Source: Paenibacillus sp. HWE-109
GTDB lineage: Bacteria; Bacillota; Bacilli; Paenibacillales; NBRC-103111
DNA length: 64,000 nt
Direction: 5' to 3'
Assembly (NCBI RefSeq): GCF_022163125.1
Contig: NZ_CP091881.1
Coordinates: forward strand, 7,083,001-7,147,000
The translations under genes were made by a program, and so were the position numbers. A model generated the notes under the pieces. That model saw only the letters and a program-made list of their open reading frames with translations, did no database searches and was not told the DNA's origin. Every line of letters starts with the position of its first letter. Position 1 is the stretch's first letter. Below, piece by piece: positions 8,505-16,866 of the stretch.

Positions 8505-10048
8505 TGGAGCGCCTCTTTCCTTTCCTGATGCTTAATCCCCAGCATGTAATAGCCGATTTCTTCCTCCGTCAGCCCCTCATGGTTGTCAAGTACCGCCACG
8601 ATGCTGCCATTGTACACAACGGCAATGCGGTCGCTTAAACCCATGACTTCCGATAATTCAGCGGAAACGAGCAGCACCGCCGCCCCTCCATCCCGCCTTT
8701 TGATAATCTCGCGATGGATAAATTCGATGGCTCCAATATCGACGCCCCTTGTCGGCTGCGAAGCAATCAGCAGCTTAGGGTTCTTGGATATTTCCCGAGC
8801 AATAACCACTTTTTGTAAATTTCCTCCGGATAATGCGCCCGCCAATACATCCTCGTTTTGAGCGCGGACGTCATAGATGTCCATCATAACTTTGGCAAAT
8901 TGCTTGATTTTCTTCTTATTTAGAAAAGGTCCCCGACGAAATTCAGGATTCCGGTAATGGTCAAGAATTAAGTTCTCGGCAATCGTGGATGTTAAACTGG
9001 CCCCCGTTGTTTGCCGGTCTTCCGGAACGTGTCCGATCTTCATAGCACGGATTTGGGCTACGCTTTTCCCGATCAATTCCTCGCCAAAATAGTGAATTTG
9101 GCCTGACGCTGCTTTGCGTAAACCCGTGATCGTTTCAATCAGTTCGGTTTGCCCATTGCCTTCTACACCGGCGATTCCCAAAACCTCTCCAGCCCGGATA
9201 TCAAGAGATATCCCACGAAGCGCCGGCGCTCCTTTATCATCTGAAGCGTACAGATCCTTAATGGACAACACCGTGTCTTTGGGCTCAGCCGGCTGCTTCT
9301 CAACACGGAATAGAACTTCACGGCCAACCATAAGTCTCGAAATCTCTTCTGGATTGGTATCCTTCGTGAGCAGGGTCGTGATCGTTTTGCCTGCTTTCAG
9401 CACCGTAACACGGTTGGATATTTCCATAACTTCGCGCAGTTTATGTGTAATGAAGATGATCGTATACCCTTGTCGTACCAACGTTTGGATCGATTCGAAC
9501 AGTTCATCCGTTTCCTGCGGCGTTAAAACTGCCGTAGGCTCGTCCAGAATAATAAGGCGTGCGCCGCGGTACAGCACTTTGATAATTTCTACACGTTGTT
9601 TCTGGCCTACAGATATCGTTTCAACCGTCGCGCGCGGATCCACCTTCAGTTTGAAAGTTTCAATCAACTTCTCGATCTCCGATAATTCCTTGGCGCGATC
9701 TCGTACGAGGGAGAAAAGCCCTTTGACGGGCTCCTCGCCAAGCACGATGTTTTCCGATACGGTGAGCGAAGGGACGAGCATGAAGTGCTGATGCACCATC
9801 CCCATGCCTTGCTTAATCGCATCTTTCGGTCCTTGGAAGCGCAGCGGCTGTCCTTTGTAGAGAATCGAGCCGCTTGTAGGCGCTTCCAGACCGAACAATA
9901 TTTTCATAAGCGTCGACTTGCCCGCTCCATTCTCGCCGACCAGGGCATGGATCTCACCTTCATGTACGGTTAAATCCACACCACGATTCGCCTTCGTACC
10001 GTTGGGGTACGTTTTATGGATGTCTTTCATCTCCAGCAAAATCGTCAT
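8501..10048 (-). CDS. nupO: Nucleoside ABC importer ATP-binding protein, two domains (NupO-like)
   Basis: The 515-residue cytoplasmic protein contains two fused nucleotide-binding domains. The first has Walker A 'GENGAGKST', the unusual signature 'SVGQKQRVEI' and Walker B 'LIILDEPTAVL'. The second has a degenerate Walker A 'GVEGNGQTEL', signature 'LSGGNLQKVVIAREI' and 'LLIASQPTRGVDIGA' in place of a canonical Walker B. This asymmetry is normal for sugar and nucleoside importers of the RbsA/YufO type. It follows the lipoprotein gene by 25 bases, preceded by GAGGGGGA. It powers the two downstream permeases. Confidence 0.93.
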   Translation of the reverse strand: MTILLEMKDIHKTYPNGTKANRGVDLTVHEGEIHALVGENGAGKSTLMKILFGLEAPTSGSILYKGQPLRFQGPKDAIKQGMGMVHQHFMLVPSLTVSENIVLGEEPVKGLFSLVRDRAKELSEIEKLIETFKLKVDPRATVETISVGQKQRVEIIKVLYRGARLIILDEPTAVLTPQETDELFESIQTLVRQGYTIIFITHKLREVMEISNRVTVLKAGKTITTLLTKDTNPEEISRLMVGREVLFRVEKQPAEPKDTVLSIKDLYASDDKGAPALRGISLDIRAGEVLGIAGVEGNGQTELIETITGLRKAASGQIHYFGEELIGKSVAQIRAMKIGHVPEDRQTTGASLTSTIAENLILDHYRNPEFRRGPFLNKKKIKQFAKVMMDIYDVRAQNEDVLAGALSGGNLQKVVIAREISKNPKLLIASQPTRGVDIGAIEFIHREIIKRRDGGAAVLLVSAELSEVMGLSDRIAVVYNGSIVAVLDNHEGLTEEEIGYYMLGIKHQERKEALQ

Positions 10049-10073
10049 GGCTGCGTTCCCCCTCGTTACCGGC

Positions 10074-11138
10074 TTATTTCAAAGTCGTTTGTACTTTAAT
10101 CTCGCCTTTGTTTAACTTCTGTTCGATGTCCATGATTTTATCTTGGATTGCTTTCGGAACATTTTTGTTGTACAAATCATCTTTCGCCAAGCCTACTCCG
10201 CCTTCTTTGATACCTAACACTTCATTTTTACCAAAACCTAGTCTGTCTTGGCTGTATAAAGTCAATGCCCGCAGAACGGAGTTATCGATGGATTTCACCA
10301 TGGATGTTAGAACGCTGCCTGGATATAGTCCATTTTGATTGGAATCTACCCCGATTGAATATTTGCCCAAAGAGTTGCCGGCTTCCAGAAGACCAAGCCC
10401 AGCTCCGCCTGCGACGTTAAAAGCGATATCTACTTTTTGTGAATTATATTGCGCTAGCGCCAGTTCTTTCCCTTTGGGAGCGTTTGCAAAATCGCCAACA
10501 TAAGAAGAAACTACCGTGATTGCAGGATCCACGTATTTCGCGCCTTGCTCATAGCCTGCTTTGAAGTCGTTAATAATAGGGATGTCCATGCCTCCGATAA
10601 AGCCGATGACTTTCTCAGGATTAGCGCCTTTCAATTCTGTGCTCGTCGTGACTAATGCGGCGAATGCGCCCGCCATGAAGGAACCTTCATTTTGTGAATA
10701 GGTCATGGAATATACATTGGGAATGCCCGTAATCGCTTCATCGAAGAAAATAAATTTCTGTTTGTCATAACGTTTCGCTACGTCTTTGAGGATGTCTGTC
10801 ATTTGGCTTGTCCCTAGGACGATGACATCATATTTTTTGCTGGAAGCGAGTGATTCCAGACCTGCAGGCCAGTCTGCCTGATTCGTGCCGCCTTCTACCG
10901 TCTTCACTTCCATGCCGAGAGTTTCAATCGCTTGCTTCACACCTCGTTGCGCGGAGTCGAAGAACCCTTTATCGCCAAGCGTACCGTTCACGAAGTACGC
11001 TGCATTGATTTTCTTGGCTGTTGCCGTTTTGCCTGCCTCGGCCGTATTGGTAGGCGTTGTCGTAGACTTCCCGCAAGCAGCTAAGATAACCAAAACCGAA
11101 AGCAGCAATAGAGCAGTAATTCCTAATCTTTTTTTCAT
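10074..11138 (-). CDS. nupN: BMP-family nucleoside-binding lipoprotein (NupN-like)
   Basis: The 354-residue secreted lipoprotein has a basic n-region (MKKRLG), a hydrophobic core and the lipobox 'LAAC' at about residues 18-21, followed by a Thr/Asn-rich linker. The mature part is a BMP/Med-type binding fold: 'INAAYFVNGTLGDKGFFDSAQRGVKQAIE', 'LGTSQMTDILKDVAKRYDKQKFIFFDEAI', 'FIGGMDIPIINDFKAGYEQGAKYVDP', 'VAGGAGLGLLEAG' and 'IGVDSNQNGLYPGSVLTSM'. Members of this family bind purine nucleosides on the outside of the membrane. It sits between ribokinase and the ATPase, 23 bases from the former. Confidence 0.92.
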   Translation of the reverse strand: MKKRLGITALLLLSVLVILAACGKSTTTPTNTAEAGKTATAKKINAAYFVNGTLGDKGFFDSAQRGVKQAIETLGMEVKTVEGGTNQADWPAGLESLASSKKYDVIVLGTSQMTDILKDVAKRYDKQKFIFFDEAITGIPNVYSMTYSQNEGSFMAGAFAALVTTSTELKGANPEKVIGFIGGMDIPIINDFKAGYEQGAKYVDPAITVVSSYVGDFANAPKGKELALAQYNSQKVDIAFNVAGGAGLGLLEAGNSLGKYSIGVDSNQNGLYPGSVLTSMVKSIDNSVLRALTLYSQDRLGFGKNEVLGIKEGGVGLAKDDLYNKNVPKAIQDKIMDIEQKLNKGEIKVQTTLK

Positions 11139-11161
11139 CGTATATCCCCCTTAGGATGGTC

Positions 11162-12082
11162 TTATTGGATGGGAAGTCTTGTTAAATCGTCTTGGGTTGG
11201 CATGCCAGCTTGGGCACCCAGCTTGGTTACTGACATTGCGGATACTTTGCTTGCAAATTGTACAGCTTCACTTAAACTGCTGCCGGCAGCCAGCGCATAG
11301 GCTAGTCCGCCATTATAAGCGTCGCCTGCGCCAGTCGTATCTACCACAGGAACTCGGTAGGCCGGAATTTTCACGATTGTTTCGCCCTTACGCAGAAAGG
11401 CAGAACCTTCCTCGCCAAGCGTCGTTACGACACAGCTCGGTCCCATATCCAGCAACGCTTCCATTGCCGACTGCAACTGTTCGTCGCCAGCGGTTTCGAA
11501 ACCCGTTAGAGTCGCAAGCTCCAGTCTATTCGGTGTGATATAGTCCACACTTTGCAGCATGTTCGCTGGCAATTTCTGTGCAGGGGCTGGGTTCAGAATC
11601 ACGATCTTGCCTAACTTCTTGGCTAGTATACAGGCAGCCGATGCTGTTTCTAGCGGAATTTCCAACTGCACAAGCACGATATCATGTTCAGCAATGACAG
11701 ATTCCAATGCTTGAATGTGTTCTGGCAAACAGCAGGCATTCGCACCCGGAACGACCACGATTCGATTGTCCGATTCCGCCAGCATAATGGAAGCAATTCC
11801 TGTTGGCTTATCTGGAACTTGCTTGATGTAATCTGTCACAATGGCATCTTCGTTCAGATATTGGAGGAGAGATTGCCCGAACATATCGTCTCCGATCGAG
11901 CCGATCATCGTCGTCTGGCCTCCCAGTCTAGCAGCTGCTACCGCTTGGTTCGCGCCTTTACCGCCTGGAATGAAATGGACATGCTCGCCTGTCAGCGTCT
12001 CCCCAACACGTGGAAATCGGGACGTTTCCACTACAATGTCCATATTCAAGCTCCCGATGACCACAATACGGGGTTTATTCAT
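11162..12082 (-). CDS. rbsK: Ribokinase
   Basis: The 306-residue PfkB-family sugar kinase contains 'VVIGSLNMDIVVET' at the N-terminus, the substrate motif 'GGKGANQAVAAARLGG' (about residues 40-56), and the C-terminal anion-hole/catalytic motif 'DTTGAGDAYNGGLAYAL' with the catalytic Asp. It phosphorylates D-ribose to ribose-5-phosphate. Its start overlaps the end of the repressor gene by eight bases. In this operon its substrate is expected to come from the three nucleoside hydrolases rather than from a ribose importer, because no RbsB-type sugar-binding protein is present. Confidence 0.93.
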   Translation of the reverse strand: MNKPRIVVIGSLNMDIVVETSRFPRVGETLTGEHVHFIPGGKGANQAVAAARLGGQTTMIGSIGDDMFGQSLLQYLNEDAIVTDYIKQVPDKPTGIASIMLAESDNRIVVVPGANACCLPEHIQALESVIAEHDIVLVQLEIPLETASAACILAKKLGKIVILNPAPAQKLPANMLQSVDYITPNRLELATLTGFETAGDEQLQSAMEALLDMGPSCVVTTLGEEGSAFLRKGETIVKIPAYRVPVVDTTGAGDAYNGGLAYALAAGSSLSEAVQFASKVSAMSVTKLGAQAGMPTQDDLTRLPIQ

Positions 12083-13082
12083 CAGTTCGTTTCCTTTCTG
12101 TCGATCCTCTAGTAATGAGATTCACATCAAAAAGATGTGTTTGCTCTTCTTGAATGTCGCCTTCAATCTTCTTAATCAGCAGCCTCGTAGACAGCATGCC
12201 CATATCATAAATCGGTTGAGCCACTGTCGTAATCTCCGGTTCGACGATGAGTGTTAAATCGATACCGTCAAAACCGACAAGCGCTACTTGATCAGGTACT
12301 TTAAGCCCCATTCTCTGGAGCTTCTTGAGAGCTCCCAGCGCCATCATATCGTTGCCTGCAAAAATACCGTCAATATCCGGATGACGCTGCATCAAATTCT
12401 CTACGGCAGTCATCCCGCCATCAACGCGGAAGTGGCCTGGCTCGACGAGACTAGGTGAATACCATGGCAAATGCTTCACCGATTGTTCATACCCAATGAA
12501 CCGCTCTCTGCCGGTTACTGTCTCCTGCGGGCCATAAATGTGAGCAATCTTCTTGCATCCCACATCCATCAGATGCTGAACAGCCATCTGGGCACCTTCC
12601 AAGTGCTTCGAGCTGACCACTGTGCAAGAAGCATCACGCGGCGCTCTATCTAGGATAACCATTGGTATCTTTTCATTCTTCAGTGCTTCTACATCGTCGG
12701 AACGAAGGTTGTAAGAGGCGAACAGAATGCCATCCACATATCGCTGCTTCAATACTTTGATATACGTCTGTTCTTTGTCTGCTTGATTGTCTGAGTTGCA
12801 CAAAATAACCGTGTACCCGTACATCCGTGCCACATCTTCAACAGCTCGGGCCAGTTCAGCAAAGAACGGATTCGTAATATCGGGGAAAATAAGGGCGATC
12901 GTCCCTGTCTTCCTTCCCGCAAGCCCTCTCGCTATCGCGTTGGGCTCATACTGAAGCGTCTTGATCGCTTGCTGCACTTTGAGCTTGGTATCTTCATTGA
13001 CGTACCCATTCTTGTTCAAATAACGGGAAATCGTCGCAACCGATACACCAGCTAATTTCGCGACATCTCTAATTGTTGCCAT
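12075..13082 (-). CDS. LacI-family repressor of the nucleoside operon
   Basis: The 335-residue protein begins with the LacI helix-turn-helix 'ATIRDVAKLAGVSVATISRYLNKNGYV' and 'NAIARGLAGRKTGTIALIFPDITNPFFAEL', the hinge and start of the periplasmic-binding-like effector domain. 'GIFAGNDMMALGALKKLQRMGLKVPDQVALVGFDGID' is the typical second half. A longer frame to 13301 exists but crosses the promoter, so the ATG at 13082 with AGGAGTGG upstream is taken as start. It is the first gene of its own operon and has two palindromic operator-like sites in its leader, which points to autoregulation, with a nucleoside or ribose as probable inducer (inference). Confidence 0.92.
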   Translation of the reverse strand: MATIRDVAKLAGVSVATISRYLNKNGYVNEDTKLKVQQAIKTLQYEPNAIARGLAGRKTGTIALIFPDITNPFFAELARAVEDVARMYGYTVILCNSDNQADKEQTYIKVLKQRYVDGILFASYNLRSDDVEALKNEKIPMVILDRAPRDASCTVVSSKHLEGAQMAVQHLMDVGCKKIAHIYGPQETVTGRERFIGYEQSVKHLPWYSPSLVEPGHFRVDGGMTAVENLMQRHPDIDGIFAGNDMMALGALKKLQRMGLKVPDQVALVGFDGIDLTLIVEPEITTVAQPIYDMGMLSTRLLIKKIEGDIQEEQTHLFDVNLITRGSTERKRTDE

Positions 13083-13143
13083 TCGTTGCAACCCACTCCT
13101 ACTGATGCGAGCAATCCGCCTACACCCAACGATGTTATCTATT

Positions 13144-13162
13144 AGGTAAACGGTTACACATA
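13144..13162. promoter_or_regulatory. Second LacI-type operator in the repressor leader
   Basis: The sequence GTAAACGGTTACAC, here with flanking AG and ATA, matches the primary operator at 13241-13260 with one changed half-site (GTAACC to GTAAAC). It lies about 100 bases downstream of the primary site, a spacing that would allow looping. Confidence 0.6.
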
Positions 13163-13240
13163 CCCGAAATTTTCCTTTATCTCTATAATTACCAATTATT
13201 AAAAGAACAATTCTTACTTTACTGCTTGATGTAACAACCA

Positions 13241-13260
13241 ATGTGTAACCGGTTACACAT
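13241..13260. promoter_or_regulatory. Primary LacI-type operator
   Basis: A perfect 20-bp palindrome, ATGTGTAACCGGTTACACAT, has the central CG step of LacI/CcpA-family operators. It covers roughly +5 to +24 of the transcript predicted from the promoter at 13272-13301, an ideal position for repression. Confidence 0.8.
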
Positions 13261-13271
13261 CTTACATTTTT

Positions 13272-13301
13272 ATTATATCCCCCTTTTTCAAAAAGTGTCA
13301 A
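13272..13301 (-). promoter_or_regulatory. Sigma-A promoter of the nucleoside operon
   Basis: On the minus strand a consensus -35 box TTGACA (13296-13301) and a consensus -10 box TATAAT (13272-13277) are separated by 18 bases. Transcription should start near 13265, just before the palindromic operator. Confidence 0.85.
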
Positions 13302-13302
13302 G

Positions 13303-13435
13303 CAAAAAGTTGCCTAACTAAACGCCAAAGAAGCTGTCTCATAAAGTCGACAACCTCGTGAGCAGTCTCATTGGCTTATGCAGCGCTGCATGTAATAGGA
13401 ATTGCTCCTGTTACATGATTATAGGATTACGGTGT
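13303..13435. other. Intergenic stretch between promoter and cyclase gene
   Basis: It holds a small palindrome GCAGCGCTGC and a hairpin at 13389-13416 (CATGTAATAGGA / TCCTGTTACATG, one mismatch) that could end the diguanylate cyclase transcript, although no T-run follows. Nothing else is recognisable. Confidence 0.4.
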
Positions 13436-14467
13436 CTATCCCCATACGAGTCTGTCTCTGCCCTGTTCCTTGGCTGCATACAAAAGGGAATCTGCTGTCG
13501 CAACTAACTCTGTCGTCCGCTGCTCTTTATCTCGAATCGTAGCGCCCAAGCTCATTGTGATATGGAACTTTTCCTGTTCAGTTCCGAACTCCAGCTCACG
13601 CAGCTTGTCCATGAATTGATGCAGCAAATCACTCGCGATATGTTGGTCTTGCGTATACAGAATAATCGCGAATTCCTCCCCGCCATATCGAAATACCCGG
13701 CCGTAGGCCGAGGAGATCATCGAATCAAGCAGTGTACCGATGGATCGCAGAACCGCGTCACCGACTTGATGACCATATTGATCATTCACCTGTTTGAAAT
13801 AATCAATATCACCCATCACCAGGGCAAACCGCTGTTGCTTCACCATCGTTTCCCTAATGTGCTCCTGAAAACTGCGGTGATTGTAAAGCCCGGTCAGATA
13901 GTCTTTTTTAGCCAAATTCTCAAAAATACCCTTCTCTACAAAATGCTTTCGTTCCCGTGAAACAATGATGCCGCCAATGACACCAATCATGATTAAAAAA
14001 GCAAAGTTAAATAAATGCCGCGGCATCTCCCCTTGCGTGAAACCGCCATCTATGGTCACAACAATGCCAATATAGCCGAGAATTACCATGAAAGTTGCCA
14101 CCATAGCGCCTACCAAACTCCAATACAGCGACGCATGCAAAAGCACCAAATAGGCAACCGGATACAGCGGACTATGGGTTCCCCCGGTCAGTGAGACAAC
14201 TGCAAGAAAGGCCAAATAATCCATCACAACGCCTATTCTCGTCATATAGCGATAGAACATGGAATCGACAGGACTGCGATGCAGAGCAATTTCTGTCCCC
14301 GTCATATAAGCAATAGCAAAAATGAATAGCGTGAAATAAAGAATCAAATCTGACGTCGTGTGGTAATAGTATTTGAAAAATAGCAAGGTCGATGTCGGCA
14401 CCAAAAACCATCTTACACAGCTATAGGCAGTTTCTAAGACATGATCCGATTTTCTAGTTGCAAACAT
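13436..14467 (-). CDS. Membrane-bound diguanylate cyclase (GGDEF)
   Basis: The 343-residue protein has an N-terminal membrane domain of about six helices (residues ~15-185), a short linker helix, and a C-terminal GGDEF domain beginning at 'LAKKDYLTGLYNHRSFQEHI', with 'GDIDYFKQVNDQYGHQVGDAVL' binding metal and GTP and an active-site GGEEF in 'FRYGGEEFAIIL'. The intact GGEEF motif predicts synthesis of cyclic di-GMP. The membrane part resembles the five- to six-helix sensory modules of Bacillus cyclases; its signal is unknown. The start is set at ATG 14467 (GGGAAGTGAG upstream); a TTG at 14530 is the alternative. It stands alone, divergent from the dehydrogenase. Confidence 0.9.
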   Translation of the reverse strand: MFATRKSDHVLETAYSCVRWFLVPTSTLLFFKYYYHTTSDLILYFTLFIFAIAYMTGTEIALHRSPVDSMFYRYMTRIGVVMDYLAFLAVVSLTGGTHSPLYPVAYLVLLHASLYWSLVGAMVATFMVILGYIGIVVTIDGGFTQGEMPRHLFNFAFLIMIGVIGGIIVSRERKHFVEKGIFENLAKKDYLTGLYNHRSFQEHIRETMVKQQRFALVMGDIDYFKQVNDQYGHQVGDAVLRSIGTLLDSMISSAYGRVFRYGGEEFAIILYTQDQHIASDLLHQFMDKLRELEFGTEQEKFHITMSLGATIRDKEQRTTELVATADSLLYAAKEQGRDRLVWG

Positions 14468-14618
14468 GACGTACTCACTTCCCAAAAGTGAAATTATACA
14501 TCTAACGTTGAAATCTCCAAGATGGATCAATCATTTCCACTATTTATCTATAATTAGATTCAGCAATAACTAGATAGGGTAACCAACTTATAAGTACGTA
14601 TTCCTTCATTGCTTCGTT

Positions 14619-14647
14619 TTGTTTTTTCACACCGTATTCTATACAAT
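14619..14647 (+). promoter_or_regulatory. Promoter of the alcohol dehydrogenase gene
   Basis: TTGTTT (14619-14624) and TACAAT (14642-14647) with a 17-base spacer lie about 50 bases upstream of the start codon. Confidence 0.55.
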
Positions 14648-14694
14648 GAAGAAGGACTACACCTGTCCAACAGATTTACAGAGGAGGTATATCG

Positions 14695-15858
14695 ATGAAT
14701 ACTTTTACATTCCACAATCCAACCACACTGCATTTCGGTCAGGGACAACTGGAGAAATTAACAGCTGAGGTTCCCAAATACGGCAAAAACGTGCTGCTCG
14801 TCTATGGTGGCGGAAGCATCAAGAATAACGGGATTTACACCAACGTCCTTCATCTGTTAAAAGGCATCGATGCTCAAGTCTTCGAACTCAGCGGCGTGGA
14901 ACCGAATCCCCGGCTGACCACCGTTCATCGCGGTGTCGAGCTGTGTCGCAAACAAAACATCGACCTCATTCTCGCTGTTGGCGGAGGCAGCGTCATCGAT
15001 TGTGCCAAAGCCGTTGCCGTAGGCGCGCAGTATGCAGGCGACTTCTGGGATATCGTTACGCGTAAAGCCTCCCCTAAGGGTGCGCTTCCGCTTGGGACGG
15101 TCCTCACCATCGCAGCCACTGGCTCCGAGATGAATTCGGGTTCCGTGATTACCAATTGGGAAACCCAAGAGAAACTCGGCTGGGGCAGCCCGTTTGCTTT
15201 CCCGAAATTCTCTATCCTCGACCCTGCTCACACCGTCTCCTTGCCGGAAAATCAAACCGTATATGGCATCGTGGATATCATGTCCCATGTCTTCGAACAA
15301 TATTTCCATCACACAACAAATAGCCCTTTGCAGGATGGCTTCTGTGAAACCATCTTACGCACAGTGATCGACACCGCTCCTCGGCTCTTGCAGGATCTGG
15401 AGAACCTGGACGATCGCGCCACAATTCTATACAGCGGCACCATGGCACTTAACGGCATCTTGAGTATGGGCGTGCGGGGCGACTGGGCGACGCATAACTT
15501 AGAGCATGCCGTGTCCGCCGTTCACGATATCCCGCATGGCGGCGGATTGGCCATTCTCTTCCCGAACTGGATGACCTATACGCTGGATGCCAACGTACCG
15601 AGATTCAAACAGTTTGCACAGCACGTCTTCGACATCGAGACGACTGACAAATCAGATCGCCAAGTTGCGGAAGAGGGTATCGCAGCCCTGCGCGATTTCT
15701 TCGCGGCCATTGGCGCTCCAAGCAAATTAGCCGATTACAACATCGACGACTCCACCCTCGAAATCATGGCAGACAAGGCCATGGTGTACGGCGATTTCGG
15801 CAACTTCAAGAAGTTGACGCGCGAGGATGTCGTGAACATTTACCGTATGTCGCTATAA
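14695..15858 (+). CDS. Iron-containing alcohol dehydrogenase (butanol dehydrogenase-like)
   Basis: The 387-residue protein has the features of group III alcohol dehydrogenases. 'LLVYGGGSIKNNGIY' and 'ILAVGGGSVIDCAKAVA' form the NAD(P) site, 'LPLGTVLTIAATGSEMNSGSVITN' follows, and metal-binding His residues appear in 'DIMSHVFEQYFHH' and in 'NLEHAVSAVHDIPHGGGLAILFPNWM' near residues 265-290. It probably interconverts an aldehyde (butanal or similar) with its alcohol using NAD(P)H, in the cytoplasm, as described for YugJ/YugK/BdhA. It is a single gene with its own promoter, a GAGGAGGT ribosome site and a terminator. Confidence 0.92.
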   Translation: MNTFTFHNPTTLHFGQGQLEKLTAEVPKYGKNVLLVYGGGSIKNNGIYTNVLHLLKGIDAQVFELSGVEPNPRLTTVHRGVELCRKQNIDLILAVGGGSVIDCAKAVAVGAQYAGDFWDIVTRKASPKGALPLGTVLTIAATGSEMNSGSVITNWETQEKLGWGSPFAFPKFSILDPAHTVSLPENQTVYGIVDIMSHVFEQYFHHTTNSPLQDGFCETILRTVIDTAPRLLQDLENLDDRATILYSGTMALNGILSMGVRGDWATHNLEHAVSAVHDIPHGGGLAILFPNWMTYTLDANVPRFKQFAQHVFDIETTDKSDRQVAEEGIAALRDFFAAIGAPSKLADYNIDDSTLEIMADKAMVYGDFGNFKKLTREDVVNIYRMSL

Positions 15859-15860
15859 AT

Positions 15861-15909
15861 AAAAAAGAGTGTCCTCTGACGCCGCGGCGTTGGAGAACAC
15901 TCTTTTTTT
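15861..15909 (+). terminator. Terminator after the alcohol dehydrogenase
   Basis: The stem GAGTGTCCTC / GAGAACACTC (one mismatch) is flanked by A-rich and T-rich runs (AAAAAA ... TTTTTTT), so it can work in both directions. Confidence 0.8.
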
Positions 15910-15961
15910 GATTTCGCGATTAAGTAGCAACTTGTGCGGGTGAAAGTCATCGAACTGCCTA

Positions 15962-16054
15962 TTATATGGCAAAAGTCATAGTAATAATAACCAACAAAAT
16001 AAAGAGAACCAATACTGCTGCTGTACTACTGCCTACACCTGCTCCATATCCCAT
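15962..16054 (-). CDS. YjcZ-family micro-protein, copy 1
   Basis: A 30-codon frame starts at an ATG with AAAGGAGTGA upstream and encodes a Gly-rich start (MGYGAGVGSS) followed by one hydrophobic segment (AAVLVLFILLVIITMTFAI). This layout, Gly/Tyr-rich head plus a 'LFILLVII' membrane helix, is that of the small YjcZ/sporulation-associated proteins of Bacillus and Paenibacillus. The function is unknown; many members are made during sporulation. It is adjacent to a second copy 238 bases upstream. Confidence 0.8.
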   Translation of the reverse strand: MGYGAGVGSSTAAVLVLFILLVIITMTFAI

Positions 16055-16291
16055 ATTCAGTCACTCCTTTCTTCGTAAGTATGACCAACAACTCAAAAAG
16101 GACAAGCCGGGATGATCGGATTAAAGAATGGGCTGAACGGTGTAAAACGCGCTTGTGCTTGCTTACGCTTAGCGGTTTGGCATTTGAACGAAAATAGATT
16201 TTGTCACGCGAGCGCTTATCCACGATACCATCTCAAACTTGCCCCTTTAACCATTGTTGCAATCTCTAAACAAGCATGAGTCTAATATGAA

Positions 16292-16402
16292 TTACCAAAC
16301 AAATGCACTAGTAATAATAACTAAAAGAATGAAGAGAACTAGGACAATTGCCGAACTTGTACCCTTTACACCACTATAACAACCTTCTGCAGCATAACCC
16401 AT
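16292..16402 (-). CDS. YjcZ-family micro-protein, copy 2
   Basis: A 36-codon frame, ATG at 16402 with GGGAGCG upstream, encodes MGYAAEGCYSGVKG followed by the hydrophobic segment TSSAIVLVLFILLVIITSAFVW. The core 'LVLFILLVIIT' is identical to that of copy 1, so the two arose by duplication. The head is less Gly-rich and contains a Cys, unlike copy 1. It is probably a small sporulation-related membrane protein; this is inferred only from the family resemblance. Confidence 0.75.
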   Translation of the reverse strand: MGYAAEGCYSGVKGTSSAIVLVLFILLVIITSAFVW

Positions 16403-16866
16403 TCTAACTTCGCTCCCTTCTGCATCGGATGGTTTATTGTATTGCAATGGCACTTGAAATGCATGGACGAACGTCAGTCAATGACCGCCTGTTTTCATCG
16501 ATATAAGAAAAGCGGCTTTGCCGCTCTAAGAAATGAGCGTCTTCATAACGGTTTTCAACAATATAGCGGATCCTAGTTCCCTTCGGGCTTTGCAGTAACA
16601 GACCGCGTCGCGCGAAAAGGAACTATGATCCGCTAACTGGCGGAAACTGGGGTAAACGTGGCATGAAAGGGAACTGGGATCCGCTAATTAAGCGGATCCT
16701 GCTGATTTCAAGCGGGAAATGGTGACATAGCGGATTGTAGTTCCCTCTGGCGCTAAATATAGCTGTTTTCAGAATTATAGCGTATTGTAGTTCCCTCAAA
16801 CTCGCTATCCTGACACTTTGCTAGTATCGCGGCCTGACGTTCCCTTATAATCGCACGATTGCCAAG
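16403..16866. repeat. Intergenic block with six copies of a dispersed 19-bp repeat
   Basis: The motif AGCGGAtyktAGTTCCCT occurs at 16565-16583, 16729-16747 and 16779-16797, in diverged form at 16828-16846, and inverted at 16617-16634 and 16666-16685. Inverted neighbours can pair into long hairpins. Related copies lie near 29.2, 30.9 and 60.8 kb. No gene is visible here. Confidence 0.75.

Noticed and set aside
13083..13301. N-terminal extension of the LacI repressor to 13301
   Set aside because: It would cover the consensus promoter and both operators; the DNA-binding domain starts exactly at the ATG at 13082.
16026..16223. 65-codon minus-strand frame upstream of the first YjcZ gene
   Set aside because: It overlaps the YjcZ ribosome site and start in another frame and has no recognisable feature.
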